A stretch of 64,000 bases of DNA, taken from Planctomycetales bacterium (GTDB lineage: Bacteria > Planctomycetota > Planctomycetia > Isosphaerales > Isosphaeraceae). Below, piece by piece: positions 55,513 through 64,000 of this stretch. The stretch is taken from the NCBI GenBank assembly GCA_027449865.1, contig DAIDKV010000033.1, forward strand, positions 1 through 64,000. Reading direction: 5' to 3'. The position numbers and the translations under genes were made by a program. Each line of letters begins with the position of its first letter. Position 1 is the first letter of the stretch. The notes below the pieces were generated by a model. It was not told the DNA's origin. It searched no databases and was given only the letters and a program-made list of their open reading frames with translations.

Positions 55513-55677
55513 GGAACAAGGGCTCCTTCGGGGGCGTCTGGCCGCCTCCTCTATTTGATAATGCCGGGGACCCTCACCGCCAGATGCATTTTTCCTTCGA
55601 ATTTCGAGAACTCGACAAAAACCCGCCAACACTACCCCACCTTCCTGCCGTTGACTCCAACATCGAGGAGCGATAGC

Positions 55678-57660
55678 GTGGATGCCATTCGGATTCGATT
55701 GGTGACGAAGCGAGAAACCAGGATGTGTTGGAAGTCGAGGCGGATTCGAGCCTGGATTCTTCTGGTCGGCGTCTTCGGATCGGCTGTGGGTGGTGTTCGG
55801 GGCGACGACCTGCCGGACCGCTACCGGCGTGAGGTCCTGCCGATTCTCAACCGGGCCTGTGTGGGATGTCACGGCGAATCGAAGCGGGAAGGTGGCCTGA
55901 GCCTTCTCGGGCCCGACGACCCTGCCCTGGCGGTGGCCCGGCGCGGGGTCTGGAAGCGGGTTCGGGATCGTGTCGAGGAGGGCGAGATGCCGCCCGACGA
56001 CGCGGAGACGCCCCTCCTCGATTCTGACCGGAAGACCTTACTCGCCTGGATCTCTGATGCGATGGCCGCCAGAATCGCTCGATCGGTCCGCGACCCTGGG
56101 CCGTCGGTCCTCCGGCGACTGACCCGTGGCGAATACGTCCGGACCGTCGGTGACCTCCTCTCCATCGAGAAGGGTGACCTCGAACGGCTCGACCTACCGG
56201 AGGACGACCCAGGCGACCACTTCGAGAACCTCGGTGCCTCGCTCAGCCTGGCACCAACGACCCTGGAGCGCTACTTCGACGCCGCGGATCGAGTCGCGGC
56301 GATGGTCTTCGGCAACGGCTGGTACGCCAGGGGTTCGCGAGATCGATTGATGCCGGTCCGACCGGCGCCGAACCGTCCGGAGCGCGAGGCGGCCCGTGCC
56401 TCACTGGCGAGGTTCCTCCGCCGCGCCCATCGACGTCCACCCGATCCGACCGAGATCGACCGGCTCCTCATCTTCTTCGATCGAGAGAAGGCGCGAGGCG
56501 CGCCGTTTGAAGAGGCGATGCGAGCCCTCCTCAAACCCATCCTGATCTCGCCCCGGTTCCTCTTCCGGATTGAGCAGGATCGGCCGGCCCTGGACGGATC
56601 GCGGTCCGTCACCGTGGACGACGACGAACTGGCCGCCCGGCTCTCCTACTTCCTCTGGGGAACGATGCCCGACGAGACCCTCAACCAGCTTGCCGACCGC
56701 GGCAAGTTGACCTCGGATCCCGCCGCGCTGGAGGCCGAGGTCCGGCGGATGCTCGGTGACAACAGGGCTCAAACCCTCTCGAAGGTCTTCGCCGCGCAGT
56801 GGGTCCAGCTTGATAGAATGCGGACGGCCCGTCCCTCACAGGAGTTCTTTCCCCGGTTCCACGCTGGGATCAAGCAGGCGATGGTCGAGGAAGTCTGGGC
56901 GTTCTTCGATCACCTGCGAGTCGACGACAGACCCGTCACTGAAATCATCGACTGCAATTATGCTTTCGCGAATGAGGAACTGGCCCGGTATTACGGAATC
57001 AAGGGGATTTCCGGCGGGAAAATGCAAAAGGTCGCTATCGGCCCCTCGGACCATCGCGGTGGGCTGCTGGGCATGGGGGCGGTACTGGCCTCGACCTCGC
57101 ACACGTTCCGAACCAGCCCCACCCTGCGGGGGAAATATGTGCTGGAGGTGTTGCTCGGAACGCCTCCGCCGCCCCCTCCGGCAAATGTGGGCCTCCTCAA
57201 GGACGACGCCCCGCTGGGCAAGGGCCGCGAGGTGACCACCTTTCGGGAGAAGATGGCCCAGCATGCGAGCTCTGCCTCGTGCGCCGGTTGTCATCGCAAG
57301 ATCGATCCCATCGGCTTCGCCCTGGAGAATTACGACGCGGCCGGTGCCTGGCGCGAATCGACCCGAGACCGGCCGCTCGATCTTTCGGGCGTTCTACCAA
57401 CAGGCGAGCGGATCGAGGGGATCGATGGGCTGAAGCGCGTTCTGAAGGCTCGACGCGACCAGGTCGTCGAGAACCTCGTGGCACGGATGCTGGAATATGC
57501 CCTGGGCCGGAAGCTGACCGACGAGGATGAGCCGACGGTCCGCGAAATCCGAGAAATGTCGGCACGTTCCGAGTATCGGTATTCGTCGATCGTACTGGAA
57601 GTTGTCCGGAGCGTGCCATTCCAATGTCGGCGGCCCACGGGTCGGGAGGTCGTCCAATGA
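55678..57660 (+). CDS. DUF1592/DUF1588/DUF1587-type planctomycete cytochrome (PSCyt1-like) protein
   Basis: GTG 55678 with upstream GAGGAG; signal segment IRAWILLVGVFGSAVGGVRG; LPILNRACVGCHGESKREGGLSLLG (CxxCH); LRRLTRGEYVRTVGDLL; LKPILISPRFLFRIEQD; CAGCHRKIDPIGFALENYDAAGAWR. It is the in-frame C-terminal part of the artefactual 4084-aa ORF. Confidence 0.93.
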   Translation: MDAIRIRLVTKRETRMCWKSRRIRAWILLVGVFGSAVGGVRGDDLPDRYRREVLPILNRACVGCHGESKREGGLSLLGPDDPALAVARRGVWKRVRDRVEEGEMPPDDAETPLLDSDRKTLLAWISDAMAARIARSVRDPGPSVLRRLTRGEYVRTVGDLLSIEKGDLERLDLPEDDPGDHFENLGASLSLAPTTLERYFDAADRVAAMVFGNGWYARGSRDRLMPVRPAPNRPEREAARASLARFLRRAHRRPPDPTEIDRLLIFFDREKARGAPFEEAMRALLKPILISPRFLFRIEQDRPALDGSRSVTVDDDELAARLSYFLWGTMPDETLNQLADRGKLTSDPAALEAEVRRMLGDNRAQTLSKVFAAQWVQLDRMRTARPSQEFFPRFHAGIKQAMVEEVWAFFDHLRVDDRPVTEIIDCNYAFANEELARYYGIKGISGGKMQKVAIGPSDHRGGLLGMGAVLASTSHTFRTSPTLRGKYVLEVLLGTPPPPPPANVGLLKDDAPLGKGREVTTFREKMAQHASSASCAGCHRKIDPIGFALENYDAAGAWRESTRDRPLDLSGVLPTGERIEGIDGLKRVLKARRDQVVENLVARMLEYALGRKLTDEDEPTVREIREMSARSEYRYSSIVLEVVRSVPFQCRRPTGREVVQ

Positions 57661-59135
57661 GCGATCGCAATCGGTTCGGGGACGGGTCGGGTAGGATGAC
57701 TCGCAGGGCGATGCTCCGGGGAGCGGGGGTTGCGGTCGCGCTACCCTTCCTGGAGTCCTGGGTCCGTCCCTTCGCGCGGGCGGCCGGCGGGATCGCCGGG
57801 CCTCCACTGCGGATGGCCATCGTCACCGTGACGGGCGGAACAGTGCTGGAATCATGGAAGTTGCCTGGGGGCGGACCACTCGGCAAACTCCCCTCGATCC
57901 TACGCCCTCTCGATTTCGCACGCAACGATCTGTTGATCCTCACCGGGCTCTCGCACACGGGTGCCTCGGATAATCTCAACGGACATGAGAATTGCGGATA
58001 CAAGCATCTAACAGGTGCGGCTCGAGTGGGCAAGATCGGCGGGCGGCCCTACGCTGGGATCTCGGTCGATCAGGCCGCTGCGCGAGTGGCGGGGCGAGAA
58101 ACGTTTCTCCCCTCGATCGAGATGGGCCTGACCAACCACGAGACGCCGTTTTCCTTCCGGTCGGTCGACCAGCCGGCGCCGTTTGAGGCCGACCCTCGAA
58201 TGATCTTCGACCGGATGTTTCGGGGCCGTCAGCCGGTGGTCCCAAACTGGAAGCGACGAGGCGAATCAAGGGATGCCGAGGCTGGGCGTACCTCGCCTCC
58301 GACCGATCCCTACGATAGGAGTGTACTCGACGCCGTCCGTGCCGAGGCCAGGGCCCTCCGCAATCGCCTGGATTCCAGCGACCGCCAGAAACTCGACCAG
58401 TACCTCGACGCCCTCCGCGCTAGCGAGACACGGATCGATCGACTCGAAGCCCGCCTTCGGGTCGAGGCCCTTGACGTCAAGGATCCGGGGCCATCCCGCC
58501 TCGTCGATATCCGGATTCCGTCCGAGATGGGGAAGCCCAGCTTTCACCACTACCGAGAGCTCATCCATCGCGATCCAGAGAAACACGCCGACTACATCCG
58601 GATCATGGCCGACCTCCTGGTCCTGGCCTTGCAGACCGACACCACGCGCGTCGTTACCCTGGCAGCCGGCGCCGACGATGCGTTCTTCCCGGGCGTGGTC
58701 ACCGTCGGCTACGAATATCACTGCCACACCCTCGAGCACCAGGGAAACGCCGACCGCCCCGAGAACGCCGATCCGATCGCCCGCGAAGCATGCCGGCAGA
58801 TCCACGCCTGGTACACGGAATTCTTCGCGGAGATGGTTGCCCGGCTGAAGGCAATCGACGAGGGTGGTTCGACACTCCTCGACAACACGATGCTTCTTTA
58901 CACCTCGTACATGTCCGACGGCGGTCACGGAACGATCGACTACCCAGCCCTCCTCGTCGGGAAGGCCCAGGGCACCCTCCGAACCGGCCGACAGATCGAT
59001 TTCCCGGCGAAGACCCCTATGTCCAACCTGTTCGTCGAGATGCTCGAACGAATGGGCGCCGGCGGCCCCGGCTTCGGCGATAGCCTGACCTCTCCCAACC
59101 GCGCCTTCGAGGGCCGCCTGCCAGGTCTTGCATGA
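57657..59135 (+). CDS. DUF1552 domain protein
   Basis: MTRRAMLRGAGVAVALPFLESW...; LLILTGLSHTGASD...HENCGYKHLTG; ISVDQAAA; YTSYMSDGGHGTIDYPALLVG. ATGA overlap with the upstream stop. Confidence 0.93.
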   Translation: MSDRNRFGDGSGRMTRRAMLRGAGVAVALPFLESWVRPFARAAGGIAGPPLRMAIVTVTGGTVLESWKLPGGGPLGKLPSILRPLDFARNDLLILTGLSHTGASDNLNGHENCGYKHLTGAARVGKIGGRPYAGISVDQAAARVAGRETFLPSIEMGLTNHETPFSFRSVDQPAPFEADPRMIFDRMFRGRQPVVPNWKRRGESRDAEAGRTSPPTDPYDRSVLDAVRAEARALRNRLDSSDRQKLDQYLDALRASETRIDRLEARLRVEALDVKDPGPSRLVDIRIPSEMGKPSFHHYRELIHRDPEKHADYIRIMADLLVLALQTDTTRVVTLAAGADDAFFPGVVTVGYEYHCHTLEHQGNADRPENADPIAREACRQIHAWYTEFFAEMVARLKAIDEGGSTLLDNTMLLYTSYMSDGGHGTIDYPALLVGKAQGTLRTGRQIDFPAKTPMSNLFVEMLERMGAGGPGFGDSLTSPNRAFEGRLPGLA

Positions 59136-59234
59136 TCTCTGAATTTCGATATGCATCTTCGATTATGTTTTATCATGAATCATTCAATAGTAACTTATTG
59201 ATTCAACGATTCCGGTAGGATGGAAGGGGGAGAG

Positions 59235-60122
59235 ATGTCGCGGCCGGTCTTCGTGGCGGTGGGATACGACGGCCTTCGACTACTTTCCGAAGACGGCCGA
59301 TCGTGGGGTTCGCCGATGCTCGGCCAGGAGGGCGAGGTCTTGCGGTCAGCAGCCGTTGGGAATGGCCGTGTGGTCGCGGTGGGGACGCGCGGAGGCGACC
59401 AGGTGCTGACCGCCTCGGTCGACGGAGTCAAATGGACGCGGTCGCGTCGTGAGGGTGGATACGGTGGATATCTGCGGGCGGTCCAGTTTGACGGCCGACG
59501 CTTTCTCGGCCTGGGCGGAGATCCGGGCGCCGTCGGCGCAGCGAATCCCTATGTTTTGATCAGTGACGACGGGGTGAACTGGGAGGGACCGCATCGGATC
59601 GGCGGGAAGTTCCTGATCCGCAGAATCGCGTTTGGAGATGGAATCTACGTGGGAGTCGGCGACCGAGGACGTCGGGCTTGGTCTCGCGACGCGATCCACT
59701 GGGAGGATGTACCAGACGTCAAGCCGCTGGAAACCCTGATCGATATCGCGCACGGCGCCGGGGTCTTCGTCGGGGTTGGGCTGCACGGGCTCCGCTGGAG
59801 GACCCTCGATGGACGGAAATGGCTGGAACCGATCCGTGGAGAGGAAGGTGAGCATCTGAATTCTATTGTATGGACGGGCGATCGTTTCGTCGCGGTTGGA
59901 CTGGGGGCGACGTACCTTTCCGCGGACGGGGCGAAGTGGGAGCGACGACCGAACCGCGAGGCGCCGACCACCGTCTGCCATCACGAGGGGATCTTTGTCG
60001 GCACGAAATGGAAGGGACGATTGCAGGCCAGCCGGGACGGGATCGTCTGGGACGCCGTCGCCCGAGTCGATCGCCACATCGAGGCGGTAGCCGCGGGCTG
60101 GATCGGGTCGGATCGGAGCTAG
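59235..60122 (+). CDS. Beta-propeller (sialidase/galactose-oxidase-like) repeat protein
   Basis: Repeats of FVAVGYDGLRLLSEDGRSWGSP / VVAVGTRGGDQVLTASVDGVKWTRS / VGVGDRGRRAWSRDAIHWEDV / FVAVGLGATYLSADGAKWERR. Confidence 0.75.
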   Translation: MSRPVFVAVGYDGLRLLSEDGRSWGSPMLGQEGEVLRSAAVGNGRVVAVGTRGGDQVLTASVDGVKWTRSRREGGYGGYLRAVQFDGRRFLGLGGDPGAVGAANPYVLISDDGVNWEGPHRIGGKFLIRRIAFGDGIYVGVGDRGRRAWSRDAIHWEDVPDVKPLETLIDIAHGAGVFVGVGLHGLRWRTLDGRKWLEPIRGEEGEHLNSIVWTGDRFVAVGLGATYLSADGAKWERRPNREAPTTVCHHEGIFVGTKWKGRLQASRDGIVWDAVARVDRHIEAVAAGWIGSDRS

Positions 60123-60273
60123 AGCGCCGCAAATATTGCCAGCGGGTTGTCACTTGCGAGAGGAAGATGGCATCGTCAGGTCACCATGTTCTCCGTGTTT
60201 GCAATTGGCCCGGCCGGCCCGAAGGAGGGTCTGGTGGATGTTCGAACGGTGGACGATCGCGAGGTGCGTTCAG

Positions 60274-60445
60274 AGGATGCCCCGAGCATTACCGTCGTTT
60301 AATCCGGCTCCGGATCTGGGACGAACTTACCTTCCCGGAAATCGGCCGGCTGTTGGGGCTCTCGGAGGCTTCGGCCCGAAAGCTCTACGTCCGAGCGATG
60401 GCCCGGCTCCGCGAGTCGATCGGGCCGGGCCATGAACCCCACTAA
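60274..60445 (+). pseudogene. C-terminal ECF sigma (region 4) fragment
   Basis: CPEHYRRLIRLRIWDELTFPEIGRLLGLSEASARKLYVRAMARLRESIGPGHEPH is sigma4 HTH-like; no sigma region 2 recognisable upstream in any frame. Confidence 0.5.
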
Positions 60446-60452
60446 CGCCGCT

Positions 60453-61958
60453 CTACAGCACCGACCGCGCCAGAGCCCATCCGAGGAGTAACAGAATCAC
60501 GGTACCCGCGATCAGGAAGTGCGTGGGGTCCGGATCGGCAAGGTAATCACCGATCCGTTCCCCGAGACGCTCCAGCCAGGTCGAGACAGGCTCATCTGTC
60601 TGCTGGTCCGCGTCTGGGTCCATCGCCCGGAGCTCGGCCCGAACCTGATTCATCTGGACAACTTCATGTCGATACTTCTCGTGAACCTCGCGTCCTGATT
60701 CTTGCCCGTCCGCTTCGAGGCTCTTCCGATGCGCACTGATATCCCGGGTCGCTGGAACCTCCCTTGCGAAGGGCTCCGCCGGCTTCGAGGCGAGGCTCGC
60801 CTCGAAGCCGTTCGGCCGGAGCGCCGACTCGATCAGCGACCAGTCGGGCGGGGCGTCGGGCTCGCTATGAACCGGACGAACCGAAGCCTTCGATCCGCCC
60901 CGGTCCGATCGAGGGCGAAGGGCCTCAAGGGCATCCGCCAGATCAGTGGCCGAGGCAAATCGATCCTCCGGTCGAGCAGCAAGCAGGCGGTGGACCACCT
61001 CGACAAGAGCATAGGGAAGACCTGGTTTCAGGTTGGTGATTGGGACCGGTTTCTCTCGAATTCGCTTCAGAAGCCGGTCTTCGCGTGTAATCCCTGGGAA
61101 GGCATAGTCGCCAGTCAGAAGGCGGTACATCGTGCAACCAAGGCTAAACAGGTCGGAGCGGGCGTCGACCGGTCGCCCCTGGATCAGTTCCGGCGGCATG
61201 AAATCGGTCGTCCCGACGACCACCCCCTCGTCCGTGTCGAAGCCGTCACCGGCTGGAGCCGCCGACCCAATCAGGTCGCCAAACCCGAGGTCCAGCACCT
61301 TCACCACGCCGGTTCTGCTCAAGAACAGATTGGTCGGCTTGATGTCACGGTGGATCACCCCCTGCTCGTGCGCATGAGCAAGCCCTCTCGCAGCCTGGGT
61401 CATGTAATCGATGACATCGTCGGCCGGCAGCGCCCCACGATGCGCAAAGACCTGTTCAAGATCCTGTCCTTCCAGATATTCCATCACAATGTACGGGCAC
61501 CGATCCTGCTCGTCGGCGTCGAGGGCCCGGACAACATTCGGGTGATCGAGGCGACCGACAATCTGCATCTCGCGGAAGAATCGCCGAACCGAACGCTTGC
61601 TAAGATTGGCGTCAGGCAGAACAACTTTCAACGCGACAACCCGATCCATAAGGCTATGTCGGGCCTTGAAAACCTGTCCTCGCGCTCCCTGTCCGATATG
61701 ATCGAGCAAAATATAGCGTCCAAAGACAAGGCCACGCTTCTTCCCCTTGAGGAGGCGACGGGCCTGGAACGTCGTCAGCGTTCCCTCGCGAACCAACCGA
61801 CGGGCCAGTTTCCGACCGTCGTTGCCATCGCCAGAGGCATCCAGCCGCTCGTGCAGCTCGCGCATCTTCGAGGCCGAAAGCAACCCCGTCCCCTCGATGG
61901 CAGCGACCAGATCGGCGGCCGAGGGTCCCTGGGGCAATCCCTCTGTATCGTCGCGCAT
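60453..61958 (-). CDS. Serine/threonine protein kinase with C-terminal TM anchor
   Basis: FGRYILLDHIGQGARGQVFKARHSLMDRVVALKVV, VIHRDIKPTNLFLSRTGVVKVLDLGFGDL, SDLFSLGCTMYRLLTG; C-terminal FLIAGTVILLLLGWALA. Start at ATG of MRDDTEGL, estimated. Confidence 0.92.
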   Translation of the reverse strand: MRDDTEGLPQGPSAADLVAAIEGTGLLSASKMRELHERLDASGDGNDGRKLARRLVREGTLTTFQARRLLKGKKRGLVFGRYILLDHIGQGARGQVFKARHSLMDRVVALKVVLPDANLSKRSVRRFFREMQIVGRLDHPNVVRALDADEQDRCPYIVMEYLEGQDLEQVFAHRGALPADDVIDYMTQAARGLAHAHEQGVIHRDIKPTNLFLSRTGVVKVLDLGFGDLIGSAAPAGDGFDTDEGVVVGTTDFMPPELIQGRPVDARSDLFSLGCTMYRLLTGDYAFPGITREDRLLKRIREKPVPITNLKPGLPYALVEVVHRLLAARPEDRFASATDLADALEALRPRSDRGGSKASVRPVHSEPDAPPDWSLIESALRPNGFEASLASKPAEPFAREVPATRDISAHRKSLEADGQESGREVHEKYRHEVVQMNQVRAELRAMDPDADQQTDEPVSTWLERLGERIGDYLADPDPTHFLIAGTVILLLLGWALARSVL

Positions 61959-62194
61959 GGCTCCATGGCTCCCATTCTCAGGGCGTACATCCCAGTCAGA
62001 CGCCATACTTGCAGGTCAGTATGTGCAGCGATCTTCACAGTTCGACAGGAAACGAACTGGACGATAATCAAGTTCGCGCGCGAAAGCCAGAGATGTTGGT
62101 GCGGCGACCTCGCCGTTTCGCTGGAAGCATTGAGTCGGAGGAGCCATCACCTCTGGCGCGACTCCCCCGTTCAGTGTCTTTGCCTTGTGAAGTC

Positions 62195-62536
62195 TCAGCC
62201 GTTCGGACCTCGGGAGAGATCCTGGAAAACAGCCCGCTTGTAGTCGTCACTGGTGGCCGGTCCCGAGGTGACCGCCGAACGGGCCGTCATGTAGTGGTGG
62301 ATCATGAGCAAGACAATGGCCCCACCGATGGCCGCGATCCAGCTCCAGAGACCCCGATCGGTGGTGATACCCACCTGAGATCCGATCCATCCTCCAACCA
62401 GTGCTCCGCAGATTCCCAGGGCCATCGTCCAGATCCAGTTCATCGGATCTCGACCGGGGTGGAGCAATCGCGCCAGCCCACCTGCGACCAGGCCGAAGAT
62501 AGCCCAGCCAACAAGGTTTCCAATCATGGTGTCCAC
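62195..62536 (-). CDS. GlsB/YeaQ/YmgE family stress-response membrane protein
   Basis: MIGNLVGWAIFGLVAGGLARLLHPGRDPMNWIWTMALGICGALVGGWIGSQVGI...; C-terminal tail SDDYKRAVFQDLSRG. Confidence 0.9.
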   Translation of the reverse strand: MDTMIGNLVGWAIFGLVAGGLARLLHPGRDPMNWIWTMALGICGALVGGWIGSQVGITTDRGLWSWIAAIGGAIVLLMIHHYMTARSAVTSGPATSDDYKRAVFQDLSRGPNG

Positions 62537-62577
62537 CTTTCTTGATATCTCTCAATCGAGGGCCGTGATCGCCAGAT

Positions 62578-63090
62578 TCACTGTCGGTCGTAGGCCCGGT
62601 TCAGGAGTTTGCCGGCGATGATGCCAACCAGCCCGGCGACGAGTGGCTTGTCGAGCCATCGAACGAGAAACGGCTTGTCGGCCATGACCCGGCGGAAGAC
62701 CTCGGGATGGTTTTGCCGCGAGTACTCGGCCAGGCGGGCCACATCATCGGCTGAGGCCTGCCCTGGGTCGGTGGTGCCAAGGCCCAGGAGTTTTTGGAGC
62801 CATGTCGGGGCCAGTCCGCGTTCGTGGAGGCTTTCGATCAGGTCCTGGGCGATTTCAGCGCGTTCGTTGGGGTGCATCTTCTCGGCAGCGGCTCGGAACT
62901 GCGGCTCGATCTGATCGCGGTCAAGCCGTTCGGGGTGGAACGCCTCGCCCACGCCCGCCTCGACGTCCCGCCTCGGAGCGCCTGAGGAAAAGTTTTCGAA
63001 GTGCTCGAAGTGGTCGTCATTGCTGGACGAGCCCTTTGCGAGCTGTTCAAAGACGGCGTTCTTGTAATCCTGACTGCCCCACTGCGGCAT
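62578..63090 (-). CDS. Hypothetical protein with N-terminal DYKNAVFEQLAKG motif
   Basis: MPQWGSQDYKNAVFEQLAKGSSSNDDHFEHFENF...; C-terminal hydrophobic segment PLVAGLVGIIAGKLL; start at M15 of ORF 62578..63132. Confidence 0.8.
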   Translation of the reverse strand: MPQWGSQDYKNAVFEQLAKGSSSNDDHFEHFENFSSGAPRRDVEAGVGEAFHPERLDRDQIEPQFRAAAEKMHPNERAEIAQDLIESLHERGLAPTWLQKLLGLGTTDPGQASADDVARLAEYSRQNHPEVFRRVMADKPFLVRWLDKPLVAGLVGIIAGKLLNRAYDRQ

Positions 63091-63128
63091 GATCGGAGTT
63101 CTCCTCGATGTGCGAAAGCAGCCGTCGA

Positions 63129-63962
63129 TCAATGTTCCCAGCTCACCCCGCCGTCGGAGCTGAGTCGAGCGCGGCCGATCCGCTCTCCCTGGGGGTCAAA
63201 GACGGTGGCGACGATCTCTCGACTAGGAAAGGCGCGGTGCGCCCCTTCGAGCAGCGATCGGGTCAGGTCGGGGACATCGGCTGGGCGGACCTCACGCGTC
63301 ACGCCGAACCAGAGGCGGCCATGAGACTCCAGATCGGCCTGAACGTATCGCAGATACTTCTGCCCGTGGTTCTCAGCCCATTCGGCAAACCGACGATCCG
63401 CGGAGGTACTCCCCGACCGGGCCATCGGGTCGGTAGGCGTCTCGGAGCGATTCCCATGAGAACCGGGAGCATCGGCCGAGTCATGAACAACTTCATAGCG
63501 TACTTCTCCGTCGCGCGTGACCCGAGCGCGAAGGATTGGCTCGCCCTGAGGGTCGTAAATCGAGAGCAGGAATGGTCGTCCGGGAAAGTCCTTGCGAGCT
63601 CCTGAGACGATGCTCTTCGTCAGTGGGAGTGTGTCGTCGGGTGAGGTTGACTGGCCAAGCTGCACCCGAAGCTTCCCCTCACGCTCGACTCCAACGGCGG
63701 CCTGTCGGACCATTCCCCCGGAATGGTCGCGGAGAAAGTCGGCGAAGCGGTGATCGGCCTCGGTCTCGTAGGAATACCGGGGATGGTCCTGGCGATCGGG
63801 AGGGATCACGTCCTCATGCGGCGAGGGCCGTTCCACCGTTGCCGGTGTCGGCGTGACCGGAACTCCCGCCGGAGGATCACCCGTCCGGGACTGGCAACCG
63901 GCCATCGCGAGGAACGCGAGGATGCAGGTCGCGACCGTCGATGGTTTCTGGCGATCTCGCAC
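63129..63962 (-). CDS. Putative lipoprotein with two tandem related domains
   Basis: Lipobox-type N-terminus ATCILAFLAMAGC; two related halves (RFADFLRDH...IYDPQGEPILRARVTRDGEVRYE / RFAEWAENH...VFDPQGERIGRARLSSDGGVSWE). Confidence 0.8.
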   Translation of the reverse strand: MRDRQKPSTVATCILAFLAMAGCQSRTGDPPAGVPVTPTPATVERPSPHEDVIPPDRQDHPRYSYETEADHRFADFLRDHSGGMVRQAAVGVEREGKLRVQLGQSTSPDDTLPLTKSIVSGARKDFPGRPFLLSIYDPQGEPILRARVTRDGEVRYEVVHDSADAPGSHGNRSETPTDPMARSGSTSADRRFAEWAENHGQKYLRYVQADLESHGRLWFGVTREVRPADVPDLTRSLLEGAHRAFPSREIVATVFDPQGERIGRARLSSDGGVSWEH

Positions 63963-64000
63963 GTTCTCCTCCGTCGATCGTCCGGGCCCCGATACACGAT

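Noticed and set aside
45406-55677. First ~3,400 codons of the 4084-aa plus-strand ORF as a real giant protein
   Set aside because: Antisense and codon-aligned to five well-supported minus-strand genes; composition is Arg/Pro/Gly/His-rich nonsense. Only the C-terminal part from 55678 is genuine.
60702-62243. Plus ORF of 513 aa
   Set aside because: Antisense to the Ser/Thr kinase with canonical HRDIKPTN and related motifs.

Overview
High-GC planctomycete chromosomal window, most likely Isosphaeraceae-like (LEPR-XLL-type N-termini, DUF1592/DUF1552 pair, ECF sigma plus WD40-kinase pair). Main contents: (1) a giant minus-strand surface or secreted protein gene from about 16066 to beyond the left edge (>5,350 codons in window). 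It is absent from the ORF track, probably because it has no stop inside the window. (2) A divergent ECF sigma and Ser/Thr kinase-WD40 pair. (3) A large secreted hypothetical protein, a Gly-rich RRM protein and a small arsenic module (YnfA-like, ArsR, ArsM). (4) An accessory region at 29-35 kb with a REP-associated tyrosine transposase (RAYT) bracketed by REP/iREP palindromes of constant geometry, a 150-bp MITE-like palindrome, a lone RuvC/RNase H-fold protein and a PD-(D/E)XK-like protein behind an apparent frameshifted remnant. (5) A beta-oxidation cluster (acyltransferase, acyl-CoA dehydrogenase, FadJ-like, thiolase). (6) A five-gene minus-strand block holding System II cytochrome c maturation genes (ResB/Ccs1 and CcsA) downstream of an ECF sigma factor that appears fused to a transmembrane helix and a CxxCH cytochrome-like domain, divergent from a DUF1592/DUF1552 pair. 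(7) A kinase, a GlsB/YmgE-type protein, and a neighbour sharing a short motif with it. Best candidates for undescribed biology are the sigma-cytochrome fusion next to heme-ligation genes, the RAYT/REP system, and the motif shared by the GlsB-like protein and its neighbour. All family calls come from reading motifs by eye; no database search was run.
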